Part shown: positions 1 to 8,185 of the stretch, piece after piece
Layout: the number at the start of each line of letters is the position of its first letter
How positions within the stretch are numbered: the stretch's first letter is position 1
From: Novosphingobium sp.
GTDB lineage: Bacteria > Pseudomonadota > Alphaproteobacteria > Sphingomonadales > Sphingomonadaceae
Direction: 5' to 3'
NCBI GenBank assembly: GCA_020853995.1
Contig: JADYXV010000119.1
Location: forward strand, 1-27,494
DNA: 27,494 nt
Position numbers and translations under genes: made by a program
The notes under the pieces: generated by a model
What the model saw: only the letters and a program-made list of their open reading frames with translations
Database searches by the model: none
Told to the model about the DNA's origin: nothing

Positions 1-582
1 CCGGGAGAGGTTCCAGCCAAGCGATTGTGCGGTTGCCAGTGGCATGTTGCGGCTCCTGCCTAGGAGCGGGACCACCCCGCTCGACAGTCGCCCCACAGGC
101 CGGGGGCTGGCCGCAATCACCGCAGCACAGCTGCGGCCGCACGCGCACGCGTAGCGGACCCTTCACGGGTTGATTGAAGGAGGACAGGCTTCGAGCCCAG
201 GGATCAGCGGCTAATGCGAGTGGTTGGTTCGGCGTTGACTGGACGTAACTGAATTGGATCTCACATAACAATTGCAGCGACGCCCTGACACTGACGGGAT
301 GTACCGCTATCTGCCTTGCAAGCCCGGTAGTCCGATGAATGCGGCGCCATGCCGATGCTTCGTTGGTTCCGCCAGGCACCGCCATGTCGACCGATCCGTA
401 TGCGTCCGGCCCTATGGAAAAGTTTTGGTTGTCGCGAACGAGGTGTCCGATTGCGCGCTACAGCCATCCGGCGCTGCGCTCTCACCATATTACGTTACTG
501 TTACGCGGGGACAAAATTGGACCGCGTAATACGCAAAAGCGGTCCGGCTTGCGCCGTAATGTATTGATTTTTCTAGGAAAAC
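1..582. other. Region without a convincing gene; hairpin-rich left edge
   Basis: No reading frame here resembles a known protein. Positions 52-138 are packed with inverted repeats: GCTCCT/AGGAGC (52-67), GAGCGGG/CCCGCTC (64-82), GCCCC/GGGGC (90-107), and GGCCGCA/TGCGGCC (109-138) with an alternative inner stem CCGCAGC/GCTGCGG (120-136). A minus-strand ATG at 45-43 has AGGAG seven bases upstream and opens 15 codons that run off the edge. That could be the start of a gene, but 15 codons prove nothing. The stretch 140-510 shows only short unsupported ORFs. The hairpin at 519-545 is annotated separately as a tRNA terminator. Confidence 0.4.
507..545 (-). terminator. Probable Rho-independent terminator of tRNA-Gly
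   Basis: Read on the minus strand, GGACCGC (545-539) and GCGGTCC (525-519) form a 7-bp GC-rich stem around a 13-base loop, followed directly by the T-rich AATTTTGT. It starts 37 bases beyond the tRNA 3' end, where a tRNA terminator is expected. The T tract is short, so termination may be partial. Confidence 0.55.
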
Positions 583-657
583 TGGAGCGGGCGAAGGGAT
601 TCGAACCCTCGACCCCAACCTTGGCAAGGTTGTGCTCTACCTCTGAGCTACGCCCGC
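583..657 (-). tRNA. tRNA-Gly, anticodon GCC
   Basis: On the minus strand the 7-bp acceptor stem GCGGGCG/CGCCCGC closes a full cloverleaf. The D arm contains GCTCAGAGGTAGAGC. The anticodon stem CAACC/GGTTG holds the loop TTGCCAA, giving anticodon GCC. The T arm carries GGTTCGAATCC. The discriminator is T and the 3' CCA is encoded. The 75-nt length is normal for bacterial tRNA-Gly. It decodes GGC and GGT, the main glycine codons in this GC-rich genome. The 3' end faces the unassigned left flank, the side on which tRNA-targeting elements integrate, but no second copy of the tRNA 3' end is visible there. Confidence 0.97.
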
Positions 658-857
658 TCGAGCGTTTCTAGCCGTATGGAAATGCCCCGTCCGGCTGGGG
701 TGTGGCGGCCTCTAACTGTGAGTCGGGATTTGCGCAACACCAAAAATGCACATTGGCACAACTCTCTGGGCAAAACCCCGTTTCCCCTTGCCGAACGCCG
801 CGCGCTTCCCACATTATGGGCGAGAGATAATCGCAACAGATTTACCGGAGACGTATC

Positions 858-1763
858 TTGGCCAGCATGGGGCTTAACCTCGACGAACAGAAAGCAGTAG
901 ACCGCTTCCGCAAGGACGTGGTCGAACCGTCGATGACGCAATTGGTCATCCTCGACTTCTGGGCGGAATGGTGCGGGCCGTGCAAGGCGCTGACCCCGCT
1001 GCTGGAAAAAATCGCCGCCGAATATGCCGACAAGGGCGTCGTTCTGGCCAAGATCAACGTCGATGAAGAAAAATTCATCGCCGCACAGTTTCAGGTGCGT
1101 TCGATCCCCACGGTCTATGCGATGTTCCAGGGCCAGCCTGTGGCCGACCTGACGCCCGCCCGGACCGAAACGCAGTTGCGGCAATATCTTGACCAGTTGC
1201 TGGCCAAGCTGCCGGTGCAGGCAGGGGAACCGGCGCAGGATATCACCCCCCTGCTTGCCATGGCCGATGAAGTTCTGGCTGAAGGCGATGGCGAACGTGC
1301 CGTCAGCATCTTTGCCCAGATCATCGAGATCGCACCGGACAACGCCCAAGCCAATGCGGGCCTTGTGCGCGCCCTGTTGCTGGCGGGGCAACGCGATGAG
1401 GCGCAGGCTGTGCTGGACGCGCTTGATCCCGCGCTTGCAGCCGATCCGGCGATTGCACAGGCGCGATCCGCCCTTGCTCTGGCCGAAGACGCGCCCGAGG
1501 AGGCAGAACTTGCCGCCTTGCGCGCGGCTGCGGCGGAACGTCCGGCCGATATGGATGCGCAACTAGCCTTTGCCAACGCGCTCTATGCCAGCGGCCAGCG
1601 CGATGACGCCGCAGCCAAGCTGCTGGCGATGGTTGCGGCGGACCGGGAATGGAACGATGGCGCGGCCAAGGCGCGGCTGTTGCAGATCTTCGAGGCGACC
1701 GGCCTGGAAGACCCGTGGGTTTCGGCCACGCGGCGCAAGCTTTCCACTGTGTTGTTCGGTTGA
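858..1763 (+). CDS. cnoX: Thioredoxin-domain/TPR protein, CnoX (YbbN)-type chaperedoxin
   Basis: 301 aa. Residues about 1-110 form a thioredoxin fold with the active site WCGPC (Cys39, Cys42) and the cis-proline motif RSIPT. The remainder is an Ala-rich helical region of TPR-like repeats, the arrangement of CnoX/YbbN. These proteins hold stress-unfolded clients for GroEL/DnaK and protect their cysteines. E. coli CnoX lacks a complete CXXC, while the Caulobacter protein keeps it and reduces thiols; this one follows the Caulobacter pattern. I chose the TTG at 858 because GGAG (847-850) lies seven bases upstream; the ATG at 867 is 16 bases from it. The next gene begins four bases after the stop, so the two are probably co-transcribed. 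Cytoplasmic. Confidence 0.9.
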   Translation: MASMGLNLDEQKAVDRFRKDVVEPSMTQLVILDFWAEWCGPCKALTPLLEKIAAEYADKGVVLAKINVDEEKFIAAQFQVRSIPTVYAMFQGQPVADLTPARTETQLRQYLDQLLAKLPVQAGEPAQDITPLLAMADEVLAEGDGERAVSIFAQIIEIAPDNAQANAGLVRALLLAGQRDEAQAVLDALDPALAADPAIAQARSALALAEDAPEEAELAALRAAAAERPADMDAQLAFANALYASGQRDDAAAKLLAMVAADREWNDGAAKARLLQIFEATGLEDPWVSATRRKLSTVLFG

Positions 1764-1767
1764 TCCG

Positions 1768-2397
1768 ATGGGCGCCACAGCAAACCCGACGCGCCTTTCG
1801 ATCTTCCCGCTGACAGGCGCGGTGCTTTATCCCGGCCTGCAATTGCCGCTGCACTTTTTCGAGCCGCGTTACCGTGCGCTGGTCAGCGATTCGCTGGCGC
1901 GTGACCGCCGCATCGCGATGATCCAGCCGCAAGCACCGGTTGAGGGTGCGCCGCTGTTCAAAGTCGGCTGCGTTGGCAAGATTGCCGATGTCGAGGCGCT
2001 GGATGACGGACGCTATAACATCATCCTCGAAGGCATTTCGCGCTTCCGCATCATCCGTGAACTCGAAGTGACCACGCCGTTCCGCCAGGTAGAGGCAGAA
2101 CTGCTGGTCGATGACATGAACGAAGCACTCAGCGCTGTGGAGCGCGCTTCATTCGAGCAGGAATCGCGCAAATTTGCCGATGCCCAGGGCTATGCCGTGG
2201 ATTGGGATTCAGTCGGGCGGCTGGATGATATGTCGCTGATCAACGGCGTGTCGCAGATTGCGCCGTTCGATGCCGCCGCCAAGCAGGCACTGCTGGAGGC
2301 AGACAGCCTGAGCGCGCGGTGTGAACTGCTGGTGCAACTGATGCAATTCTTCAGCAAGCGCGACAACGATGACGGCGGGCGCGTAACGCTGCAATAA
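1768..2397 (+). CDS. LON peptidase substrate-binding (N-terminal) domain protein
   Basis: 209 aa, starting at the ATG at 1768. The N-terminus reads LSIFPLTGAVLYPG followed by LPLHFFEPRYRALV, the hallmark of the Lon N-terminal (LAN/PUA-like) domain, here without the AAA+ and protease domains. Such stand-alone proteins are common beside the CnoX-type gene in alphaproteobacteria and are presumed to act in protein quality control, but their biochemical role is not established. It begins four bases after the cnoX stop, indicating translational coupling. It ends two bases before the convergent marC, leaving no room for an independent terminator. Confidence 0.9.
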   Translation: MGATANPTRLSIFPLTGAVLYPGLQLPLHFFEPRYRALVSDSLARDRRIAMIQPQAPVEGAPLFKVGCVGKIADVEALDDGRYNIILEGISRFRIIRELEVTTPFRQVEAELLVDDMNEALSAVERASFEQESRKFADAQGYAVDWDSVGRLDDMSLINGVSQIAPFDAAAKQALLEADSLSARCELLVQLMQFFSKRDNDDGGRVTLQ

Positions 2398-2399
2398 CC

Positions 2400-3020
2400 C
2401 TAAAACTGCGCCTGTATCCCATCGATCACGAATTGTGCGGCAAGGGCTGCCAGCAATACGCCCAGCAGCCGCGTAATCACCGCTTCCACTTGCGAGCCGA
2501 GCGCGCGGATGATCGGGCGTGCGCCAACCAGCGCGATGAAGCTGAGGACCATGACCGCAGCCAGCGCGCCAAGGATCACAAACGTCTCGGTCGTGCCCTT
2601 GGCCCGCGCCGTCAGCAGCATGACTGACGCGATAGAGCCGGGCCCTGCCAGCATCGGCATGGCCATGGGAAATACGGCAACGTCTTCGACTTGCGGTTGC
2701 GACGTGCGGACCTTTTCGGCGCGTTCTTCACGCCGTTCGGTGCGCTTTTCGAACACCATGTCGAGCGCGATCAGGAACAGCATGATCCCGCCTGCGATGC
2801 GAAAGCTGTCGAGTTCGATGTGCAACGCGCCGAGCAGATCTTCACCGAACAAAGCGAACACCAGCAGGATGCCCGTGGCGATAAGGCAGGCGCGCATTGC
2901 CATGCTGAACGCCTGTTTGGCGCTGGCATTGGCGGTAAGACCCGCATAGATCGGCGCGCAACCGGGGGGATCGATCACCACAAACAGCGTGACGAAGGCC
3001 GAGACAAAGAGTTGCCACAT
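2400..3020 (-). CDS. MarC-family integral membrane protein
   Basis: 206 aa, the usual MarC length. It starts with a hydrophobic helix (FVSAFVTLFVVIDPPGCAPI) containing the D-P-x-G-x-x-P-I pattern of the first segment. About six membrane segments are predicted by eye, with a charged Arg/Glu-rich cytoplasmic loop at roughly residues 92-110 (KRTERREERAEK). Another conserved patch is PMAMPMLAGPGSI. The family (UPF0056) was once linked to multiple antibiotic resistance, but that link was not upheld and the substrate is unknown. The ATG at 3020 lies six bases after the stop of the upstream exported-protein gene, so the two are likely co-transcribed. Its end almost touches the convergent LON-domain gene. 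Confidence 0.93.
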   Translation of the reverse strand: MWQLFVSAFVTLFVVIDPPGCAPIYAGLTANASAKQAFSMAMRACLIATGILLVFALFGEDLLGALHIELDSFRIAGGIMLFLIALDMVFEKRTERREERAEKVRTSQPQVEDVAVFPMAMPMLAGPGSIASVMLLTARAKGTTETFVILGALAAVMVLSFIALVGARPIIRALGSQVEAVITRLLGVLLAALAAQFVIDGIQAQF

Positions 3021-3026
3021 GGGGAT

Positions 3027-3800
3027 TTACGCTCCATTAGCCTGAAAATTGCGGGCGACGACTTCCTGCATTGCGCCATCTTTCCACAGCCATGCGGCGA
3101 AGCGGCGGCTGCCATCGGGCAGGACGGTTGATCGCCATGCCAACGTGCCATCGCGCGATTGGCCGTCCTTGCTATCGGCACCTTGTGGCCCATCGCTGGG
3201 CGGGATCGGTCCGGCAAGTGGCTGTATCGGCGGCAATTTGCTTTGCTTTTCAGGTTTGCGCCTGCCATCGGCCTGCGGCTGGGCGGATTGGGATGGCTTG
3301 CGGGCAGGACAATCGGCCACCTTTCCCTCGGCCCAATCCAGTGCGCGCAAGGGTGTTGGCAAGGCCTGGCCATCATCCAGCACCCACTTCCAAGCCACCT
3401 TGCCCTTTATCTGGCGCTGCCAGACGGTGACATATTCGCCGTTGCTGCCGCCCGGACTCTGCCAGCCCCCAAAGGTAAGGCCCGCAGAGCCATCGCAACT
3501 GATCCATGCAGAACGCGGGGCCCACTGGTTGGGGTTGGCGGGGTCCTTGCGATCCTTCAGCGCCGTTTTGGCAAGCACCCGCCCGCCTTCAAACAATTCT
3601 GCTGCGTCATCGGCGGTTTCGCGGAACGCCGTCCATTGCCCCTTTTCACGCGCAAGGCGGGCAAAGGCGATGTCTGCTGCAATGAGCGCGCTGGGGTTGG
3701 CATAAGCGCGCTGAGGACGGCCCTGAGCCGCTCCCGGGGCAGGTTGCGCCAAGGCCGGAGCTGTAAGGGTGAGCAATGCGATAGGGATAAAGCGCTTCAT
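3027..3800 (-). CDS. Exported NTF2-like/DUF4440-type protein of unknown function
   Basis: 257 aa. The N-terminus MKRFIPIALLTLTAPALAQP is a clear Sec signal peptide with probable cleavage after ALA, so the product is periplasmic. Mature residues about 35-165 resemble the SnoaL/DUF4440 NTF2-like fold seen in sphingomonad proteins: an initial helix (SALIAADIAFARLAREKGQWTAF), then SAGLTFGGWQS and a GEYVTVWQRQ...WKWVLD strand pair. Residues about 165-210 form a low-complexity Pro/Lys/Gln linker, followed by a C-terminal segment rich in Trp and Arg. No catalytic residues can be named. It sits between folD and marC on the same strand, six bases from marC. Confidence 0.75.
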   Translation of the reverse strand: MKRFIPIALLTLTAPALAQPAPGAAQGRPQRAYANPSALIAADIAFARLAREKGQWTAFRETADDAAELFEGGRVLAKTALKDRKDPANPNQWAPRSAWISCDGSAGLTFGGWQSPGGSNGEYVTVWQRQIKGKVAWKWVLDDGQALPTPLRALDWAEGKVADCPARKPSQSAQPQADGRRKPEKQSKLPPIQPLAGPIPPSDGPQGADSKDGQSRDGTLAWRSTVLPDGSRRFAAWLWKDGAMQEVVARNFQANGA

Positions 3801-3830
3801 GCGGCGCAGACTAGACGATGGCCTGCGCTA

Positions 3831-3865
3831 TGCCCACCCCCAACCCTTCCCGCAAAGGGAGGGGA
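3831..3865 (-). repeat. REP-like palindrome, degenerate copy
   Basis: Read on the minus strand, the unit starts TCCCCTCCCTTTGCGGGA and continues through AAGGGTTGGGGGTGGGC. It aligns with the two better copies between the metH halves (10835-10872 and 10898-10935) over palindrome and tail. The stem is damaged by a one-base insertion and loss of a GC step. It lies in the gap between the folD stop and the start of the NTF2-like gene, the typical intergenic setting of such elements. Confidence 0.7.
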
Positions 3866-3882
3866 AAGAAGCGCCTCAATCC

Positions 3883-4776
3883 CTAAACAGCGTCCGCAGC
3901 CAGTTCCAGCCCGGCGTTGCGATAAGCGGCCACCAGCGTATTGCGCAGCAGGACCGCGATGGTCATCGGTCCCACGCCGCCGGGGACGGGCGCGATTGCC
4001 GATGCAACCGCAGCAGCCGAGGCATAGTCCACATCGCCCACCAGCCGCGTCTTGCCCTCTGTGGCGCCTGCAACGCGGTTGATGCCCACGTCGATCACCA
4101 CGGCACCCGGCTTGATCCAGTCACCCTTGACCATTTCGGGACGGCCCACAGCGGCCACAACGATGTCGGCGCGGCGCACCACTTCGGCCAGATTTTTCGT
4201 GCGGCTGTGCGCGACCGTGACGGTGCAGCTTTCAGCGATAAGCAATTGCGCCATCGGCTTGCCCACGATGTTGGACCGCCCGATCACCACCGCATCCAGC
4301 CCTGACAGATCGCCCAGCCGGTCTTTCAGCAGCATCAGACAGCCCAGCGGCGTGCAGGGCACAAAGCCCGGTTGCCCCACCGCAAGGCGGCCTGCGTTGA
4401 TGACGTGAAAGCCATCGACGTCCTTGTCGGGCGCAATCGTGGCGATAACCTTCTGTTCGTCGATGTGCGCAGGCAATGGCAATTGGACAAGGATGCCGTC
4501 CACCGCAGGATCGGCATTCAATTGCGCAACTACCGCGAGCAAATCGTCCTCGGTCGTATCGGCGGGCAGCTTGTGTTCAAAGCTGTTCATGCCCGCTTCG
4601 ACGGTGCTTTTGCCTTTTGAGCGGACATAGACCTGGCTGGCAGGGTCTTCGCCCACCAGCACCACGGCAAGGCCTGCCTTGCGTCCGGCCTTCGCCTCAA
4701 ACGCTGCCGCAAGACCACCCACGCGCGCGCGCAAGCCTTCGGCAAAAGCCTTACCGTCGATCACAGCAGCCGTCAT
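3883..4776 (-). CDS. folD: Bifunctional 5,10-methylene-THF dehydrogenase/cyclohydrolase FolD
   Basis: 297 aa, normal FolD length. It interconverts methylene-, methenyl- and 10-formyl-tetrahydrofolate with NADP in the cytoplasm, supplying one-carbon units for purines and, via MetF, methionine. The catalytic motif YVRSK (Tyr50, Lys54) is present, along with DGILVQLPLP, the Rossmann segment VIGRSNIVGKPMAQLL and the C-terminal PGGVGPMTIAVLL. I start at the ATG at 4776 (MTAAVIDGKAF), which matches the family N-terminus; the longer frame to 4836 would overlap yggT. It follows yggT by 28 bases and is probably expressed with argB and yggT. The amber codon in yggT could therefore affect its expression. 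Confidence 0.97.
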   Translation of the reverse strand: MTAAVIDGKAFAEGLRARVGGLAAAFEAKAGRKAGLAVVLVGEDPASQVYVRSKGKSTVEAGMNSFEHKLPADTTEDDLLAVVAQLNADPAVDGILVQLPLPAHIDEQKVIATIAPDKDVDGFHVINAGRLAVGQPGFVPCTPLGCLMLLKDRLGDLSGLDAVVIGRSNIVGKPMAQLLIAESCTVTVAHSRTKNLAEVVRRADIVVAAVGRPEMVKGDWIKPGAVVIDVGINRVAGATEGKTRLVGDVDYASAAAVASAIAPVPGGVGPMTIAVLLRNTLVAAYRNAGLELAADAV

Positions 4777-4804
4777 TGCAGTATCCCGTTTTTGGAAAAG
4801 TGGC

Positions 4805-5104
4805 TCAAGCCCCGACGCTGGAAGCGGCGATGCCACCCAGCAGGATCATCAGCAGGTTAAGGCCGATAATCAGCACCATAGGCGAGAAATCAATCCCGCC
4901 GGTATCGGGCAGGATCTTGCGGATCGGGCGCAGGACCGGTTCAAGAATGGCGTTCAACGCCTTCCAGATGGCGGCCACGGCCTAATTGTGCATGTTCACG
5001 ACATTGAACGAGATCAGCAGGCCGAGCACGACCTGCACGATCACCACGATCACGATGATGTTCACAAGGTAATTGATCATCGAAATCAGAGTGTACAAAA
5101 ACAT
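4805..5104 (-). pseudogene. YggT-family membrane protein with in-frame amber stop
   Basis: From the ATG at 5104 (AGGA nine bases upstream) the frame encodes two YggT-like hydrophobic halves. The first is LISMINYLVNIIVIVVIVQV followed by VLGLLISFNVVNMHN. Codon 41 (4984-4982) is TAG. The same frame then continues without a shift as AVAAIWKALNAILEPVLRPI, RKILPDTGGIDFSPMVLIIG and a last hydrophobic stretch, ending at TGA 4807-4805. RPIRKILPDTGGIDFSP is the signature of the second half of the family. Read through, the product would be 99 codons, the family length. YggT/YlmG proteins are small membrane proteins linked to osmotic tolerance, K+ uptake or division in different organisms. Intact coding on both sides argues for a single recent C-to-T type change or a sequencing error. 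Confidence 0.85.
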
Positions 5105-5222
5105 GGCGCTTTATCCTTCAAGCGGGCGGCATCTGCTTCTAACCGACCTGCTCCTCCAGCCACAAGAGCCCCTACGGGCGCAACAAGCAGTGTTACGCCC
5201 GAACACTTAGGCGAGAATTGGT

Positions 5223-6119
5223 TCAGGCGCGAATTAAAGGGCCCGCGCCTTGTGCGGTGAAGATTTCCAGCAGCATCGCATGGGGCACGCGGCCATCCAG
5301 CACGACCGCCGCCTCGCACCCTGCTTCAACCGCATGGACACAGGTTTCCAGCTTGGGGATCATCCCGCCGCTGATCGTGCCGTCTTCGGCCAGCCGCTTG
5401 ATGTCGGCAGGCCGCAGGTCGGTGAGCAGGTTCTTGTCCTTGTCCAGCACGCCCGGAACATCGGTCAGCAGGAACAGGCGCGATGCGCCCAATGCCGCTG
5501 CAATCGCGCCCGCCATCGTATCGGCGTTGATGTTGTAGGTATGCCCGTCCTTGCCCACGCCAATCGGCGCGATCACCGGGATAAAGCCCGCCGCGCTAAC
5601 GGTGTAGATGATCGACGGATCAATCTCCGACGGTTCACCCACGAACCCAAGATCGATGGCGGTTTCGATATTGCTGCCGGGGTCTTTGGTGGTGCGTTCC
5701 ACTTTGGTGGCGGTAACCAGCCCTGCGTCCTTGCCCGAAATGCCGACGGCCTTGCCGCCTGCCTGTGCAATCCAGCTGACAAGTTCCTTGTTGATCTTGC
5801 CCGAAAGGACCATTTCGGCCACTTCTGCGGTGGCCTTGTCCGTCACGCGCAAGCCATCGATGAAGCTTGATTCCACGCCCAGTTGTTTCAGCATGGCCCC
5901 GATTTGCGGACCGCCGCCGTGGACCACCACCGGGTTGATCCCCACTGCCTGCAACAGCACCACGTCTTCGGCAAAATCGCGCGCGGCTTCGGGATCGCCC
6001 ATCGCATGGCCGCCATATTTGACGACAAACGTTTTGCCCGCATAACGCTGGAGATAAGGCAGTGCCTCGGTCAGCGTTTCGGCCTTGGCGAGCATCGCAG
6101 GATCGTGGTTCTGAGTCAT
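5223..6119 (-). CDS. argB: Acetylglutamate kinase ArgB
   Basis: 298 aa. It phosphorylates N-acetyl-L-glutamate with ATP, the second step of arginine synthesis, in the cytoplasm. It shows the amino-acid-kinase fold: FVVKYGGHAMGD (Lys34) near the N-terminus, VVHGGGPQIGAML, SGKINKELV and the C-terminal TISGGMIPKLETCVHAV typical of ArgB. The ATG at 6119 has AAAGG eight bases upstream and gives MTQNHDPAMLAKA; an in-frame ATG at 6155 adds 12 residues but has no such support. It follows the queuosine-precursor-type transporter by 76 bases and precedes yggT by 118 bases. The argB-yggT-folD order appears common in sphingomonads, from memory. Confidence 0.97.
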   Translation of the reverse strand: MTQNHDPAMLAKAETLTEALPYLQRYAGKTFVVKYGGHAMGDPEAARDFAEDVVLLQAVGINPVVVHGGGPQIGAMLKQLGVESSFIDGLRVTDKATAEVAEMVLSGKINKELVSWIAQAGGKAVGISGKDAGLVTATKVERTTKDPGSNIETAIDLGFVGEPSEIDPSIIYTVSAAGFIPVIAPIGVGKDGHTYNINADTMAGAIAAALGASRLFLLTDVPGVLDKDKNLLTDLRPADIKRLAEDGTISGGMIPKLETCVHAVEAGCEAAVVLDGRVPHAMLLEIFTAQGAGPLIRA

Positions 6120-6195
6120 GGCCGCGCCTTTACGCGCAAAGCGTGCAAAATCCAATATTGGCTGTGCGTTCCAGACTGAACGGGGATCGGGTAGT

Positions 6196-6843
6196 TTACT
6201 CTACAGAATCAAGCTTGCGCCCGATCCATAGCACAAGCGCGATGATCAGCGGTATCAGCACCGCCGACAGAACAACTTTTGCAAGCATCTGCCCGGCCAT
6301 CAGCGCCATGATCGGCCGCACACCGTAAAACGATACCGAGATAAAGATCAGGGTATCCACGATTTGCGAAAGGGCCGCCGCAACAAAGCCGCGCACTGCC
6401 AGAAAGCGCCCCACGGCGCCACGCAACCGGTTGAATATCCAGACATTAAGCGTGACAGACACACCATAGGCCAGAATGCCGGCCAACATCATGCGCCATG
6501 ACTGGCCCAGCACGATCGGGAAGGCTTCCTTGGCCGGTTCATACATTCCCGGATCAGTGGGAAGCGTCAGCACGAACAGCGTGAGGAAAATGGCGAAGGC
6601 GAGCGGCAGGAAGCCATAACGCACCAGTCTGTCGGCAACCATTTTGCCATGCAGTTCGGCAACGCCACTGGAAATGCCGACAAGCGTCAGGAACGGGAAG
6701 ATTCCCGCCTCAACCGCCAGGGGGCCAAGCGCAACCTGTTTGGCCCCCAACACTCCACCAAGCGTGACCATCCCGCCATAAAACAGGGCAAGCAGGAACA
6801 AAGAACGGGGGATTGCGGGCGCTGGGGCGGCGTTATCGTGCAT
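6196..6843 (-). CDS. Queuosine precursor transporter-type protein (VUT/YhhQ family)
   Basis: 215 aa, multi-spanning with about six hydrophobic segments. It matches the VUT/DUF165 family: FYGGMVTLGGVLGAKQVAL near the N-terminus, SSGVAELHGKMVADRLVRYG in the first third, and the C-terminal SQIVDTLIFISVSFYG. E. coli YhhQ takes up the queuosine precursor preQ0. Substrates here are inferred, since family members also differ in preference for preQ1 or queuine. I start at the ATG at 6843; the TTG immediately upstream is in frame but adds only one residue. No clear Shine-Dalgarno sequence is seen. It is divergent from nupC across 89 bases, which must hold both promoters. Confidence 0.87.
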   Translation of the reverse strand: MHDNAAPAPAIPRSLFLLALFYGGMVTLGGVLGAKQVALGPLAVEAGIFPFLTLVGISSGVAELHGKMVADRLVRYGFLPLAFAIFLTLFVLTLPTDPGMYEPAKEAFPIVLGQSWRMMLAGILAYGVSVTLNVWIFNRLRGAVGRFLAVRGFVAAALSQIVDTLIFISVSFYGVRPIMALMAGQMLAKVVLSAVLIPLIIALVLWIGRKLDSVE

Positions 6844-6932
6844 CAAAGGCCGATAGCGCGCTTTTCAGCTTGCGCCAATTCGCTATTAGGATCGCCTGAA
6901 ACCAATTTAGTCGCGGAGCCTGGTCCCACCCG

Positions 6933-8185
6933 ATGCGTGTCGTTTACAGTCTGCTCGGGATGCTGCTCATCCTTGCGCTTGCCTTTGCCCTGTCGACCAA
7001 CCGCCGCGCCATTCGCCCGCGCGTGGTGGCCGCAGCCTTTGCGTTGCAGGCAGGCTTTGCCGCGCTGGTGCTGTACGTGCCGTTCGGCAACCGGCTGTTG
7101 CAAGGCGCTGCCAGCGGGGTTGAAGGCTTGCTCGGTTTTGCGCGCGCGGGCGTGGCGTTCCTGTTCGGGCCGCTGGCTGATCCTGCGATCGGCGGCACCA
7201 GCTGTGCCATTTCGGCACTGCCCGTCATCGTGTTCTTTGCCGCGCTGATTTCGATCCTCTATTACCTTGGCGTCATGCAACTGGTGATCCGCTGGATCGG
7301 CGGCGCGCTTGAAAAGCTGACCGGCATCAGCAAAGTTGAATCGCTGTGCGCTGCCAGCAACATCTTTGTCGGGCAAAGCGAATCGCCGCTGGTGATCCGG
7401 CCCTATCTTGCCGCGCTCAACCCGTCGCAATTGTTCTGCGTGATGACCGTGGGCATGGCAGGCGTTGCCGGGACGATCCTTGCCGCATACGCCAGCATGG
7501 GCATCCGCATCGATTATCTGGTGGCAGCGGCGTTCATGTCGGCTCCCGGCGGAATCCTCATGGCCAAGCTGATGATGCCCGATGAACCGCCCACACCGGC
7601 AGAAGTGGGCAGCGAGGCATTGCCTAACCCCCACGTCAAACCAAGCCTTGCCTCTGACGAGGAAGAGCGCCCCGCCAACATCATCATGGCCGCCAGCCAG
7701 GTCGCGCAAACCGGCGTGAAGCTGGCCGTAGCAGTCGGCGCGATGGTGCTGGCCTTTGTCGCGTTGGTGGCGCTGGCCAACGGCATTCTGGGATGGGTCG
7801 GCGGCTGGTTCGGCGCGCCCGAACTGTCCTTCCAGATGATCCTGGGTTATGTTTTCGCGCCTGTATTCCTGCTGCTGGGTGCAGATGGCTGGGCCGAAGC
7901 GATGCAGGCAGGCGGGTTGTTCGGCTCCAAGATCGTGCTGAATGAATTTGTCGCGTTCATCGAACTGGGCAAGGATACCGCGCTATCCCCCCATACCGTC
8001 GCCATCGTCACGTTCGCGCTGTGCGGCTTTGCCAATTTCAGCTCTATCGCCATCCAGATGGCGGTGACTGGCGGCCTTGCTCCCAATCAACGCCCGATCA
8101 TTGCCAAACTGGGCATGCGCGCATTGGTGGCAGGGGCGCTCAGCAACCTGATGAGCGCCGCCTTGGCGGGAATGTTCCTGAGCCT

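Noticed and set aside
1..45. Minus-strand partial CDS starting at ATG 45 with a good AGGAG
   Set aside because: Only 15 codons are visible and the AGGAG is also part of a hairpin, so coding cannot be supported.
1..180. Possible cobalamin riboswitch on the minus strand (ATGCCACTGG and GCGACTGTCGAGCGG resemble conserved elements)
   Set aside because: The 5' part typical of the class (AATAGGGAA...GGTG) is missing, the GGGAAGG element after GCCACTGG is not found, and the B12 box would lie outside the window. An Rfam search on extended sequence would decide.
261..671. Several short ORFs in both strands left of and across the tRNA
   Set aside because: They are Arg/Pro-rich, match no family, lack ribosome binding sites, and some run through the tRNA-Gly gene.
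648..1562. 304-codon minus-strand ORF
   Set aside because: It is antisense to the well-supported thioredoxin/TPR gene, overlaps the tRNA and has no recognisable domain; a frame shadow in GC-rich DNA.
4777..4836. N-terminal extension of FolD to an ATG at 4836
   Set aside because: It overlaps the coding end of yggT and lacks family similarity; the ATG at 4776 gives the standard N-terminus.
5086..5319. 77-codon minus-strand ORF between argB and yggT
   Set aside because: It is out of frame with both genes, overlaps each, and shows no domain; a DUF167 gene sometimes found near yggT was looked for and not seen.
6843..7709. 288-codon minus-strand ORF opposite the nucleoside transporter
   Set aside because: His/Gln/Arg-rich antisense shadow of a gene with clear CNT motifs.
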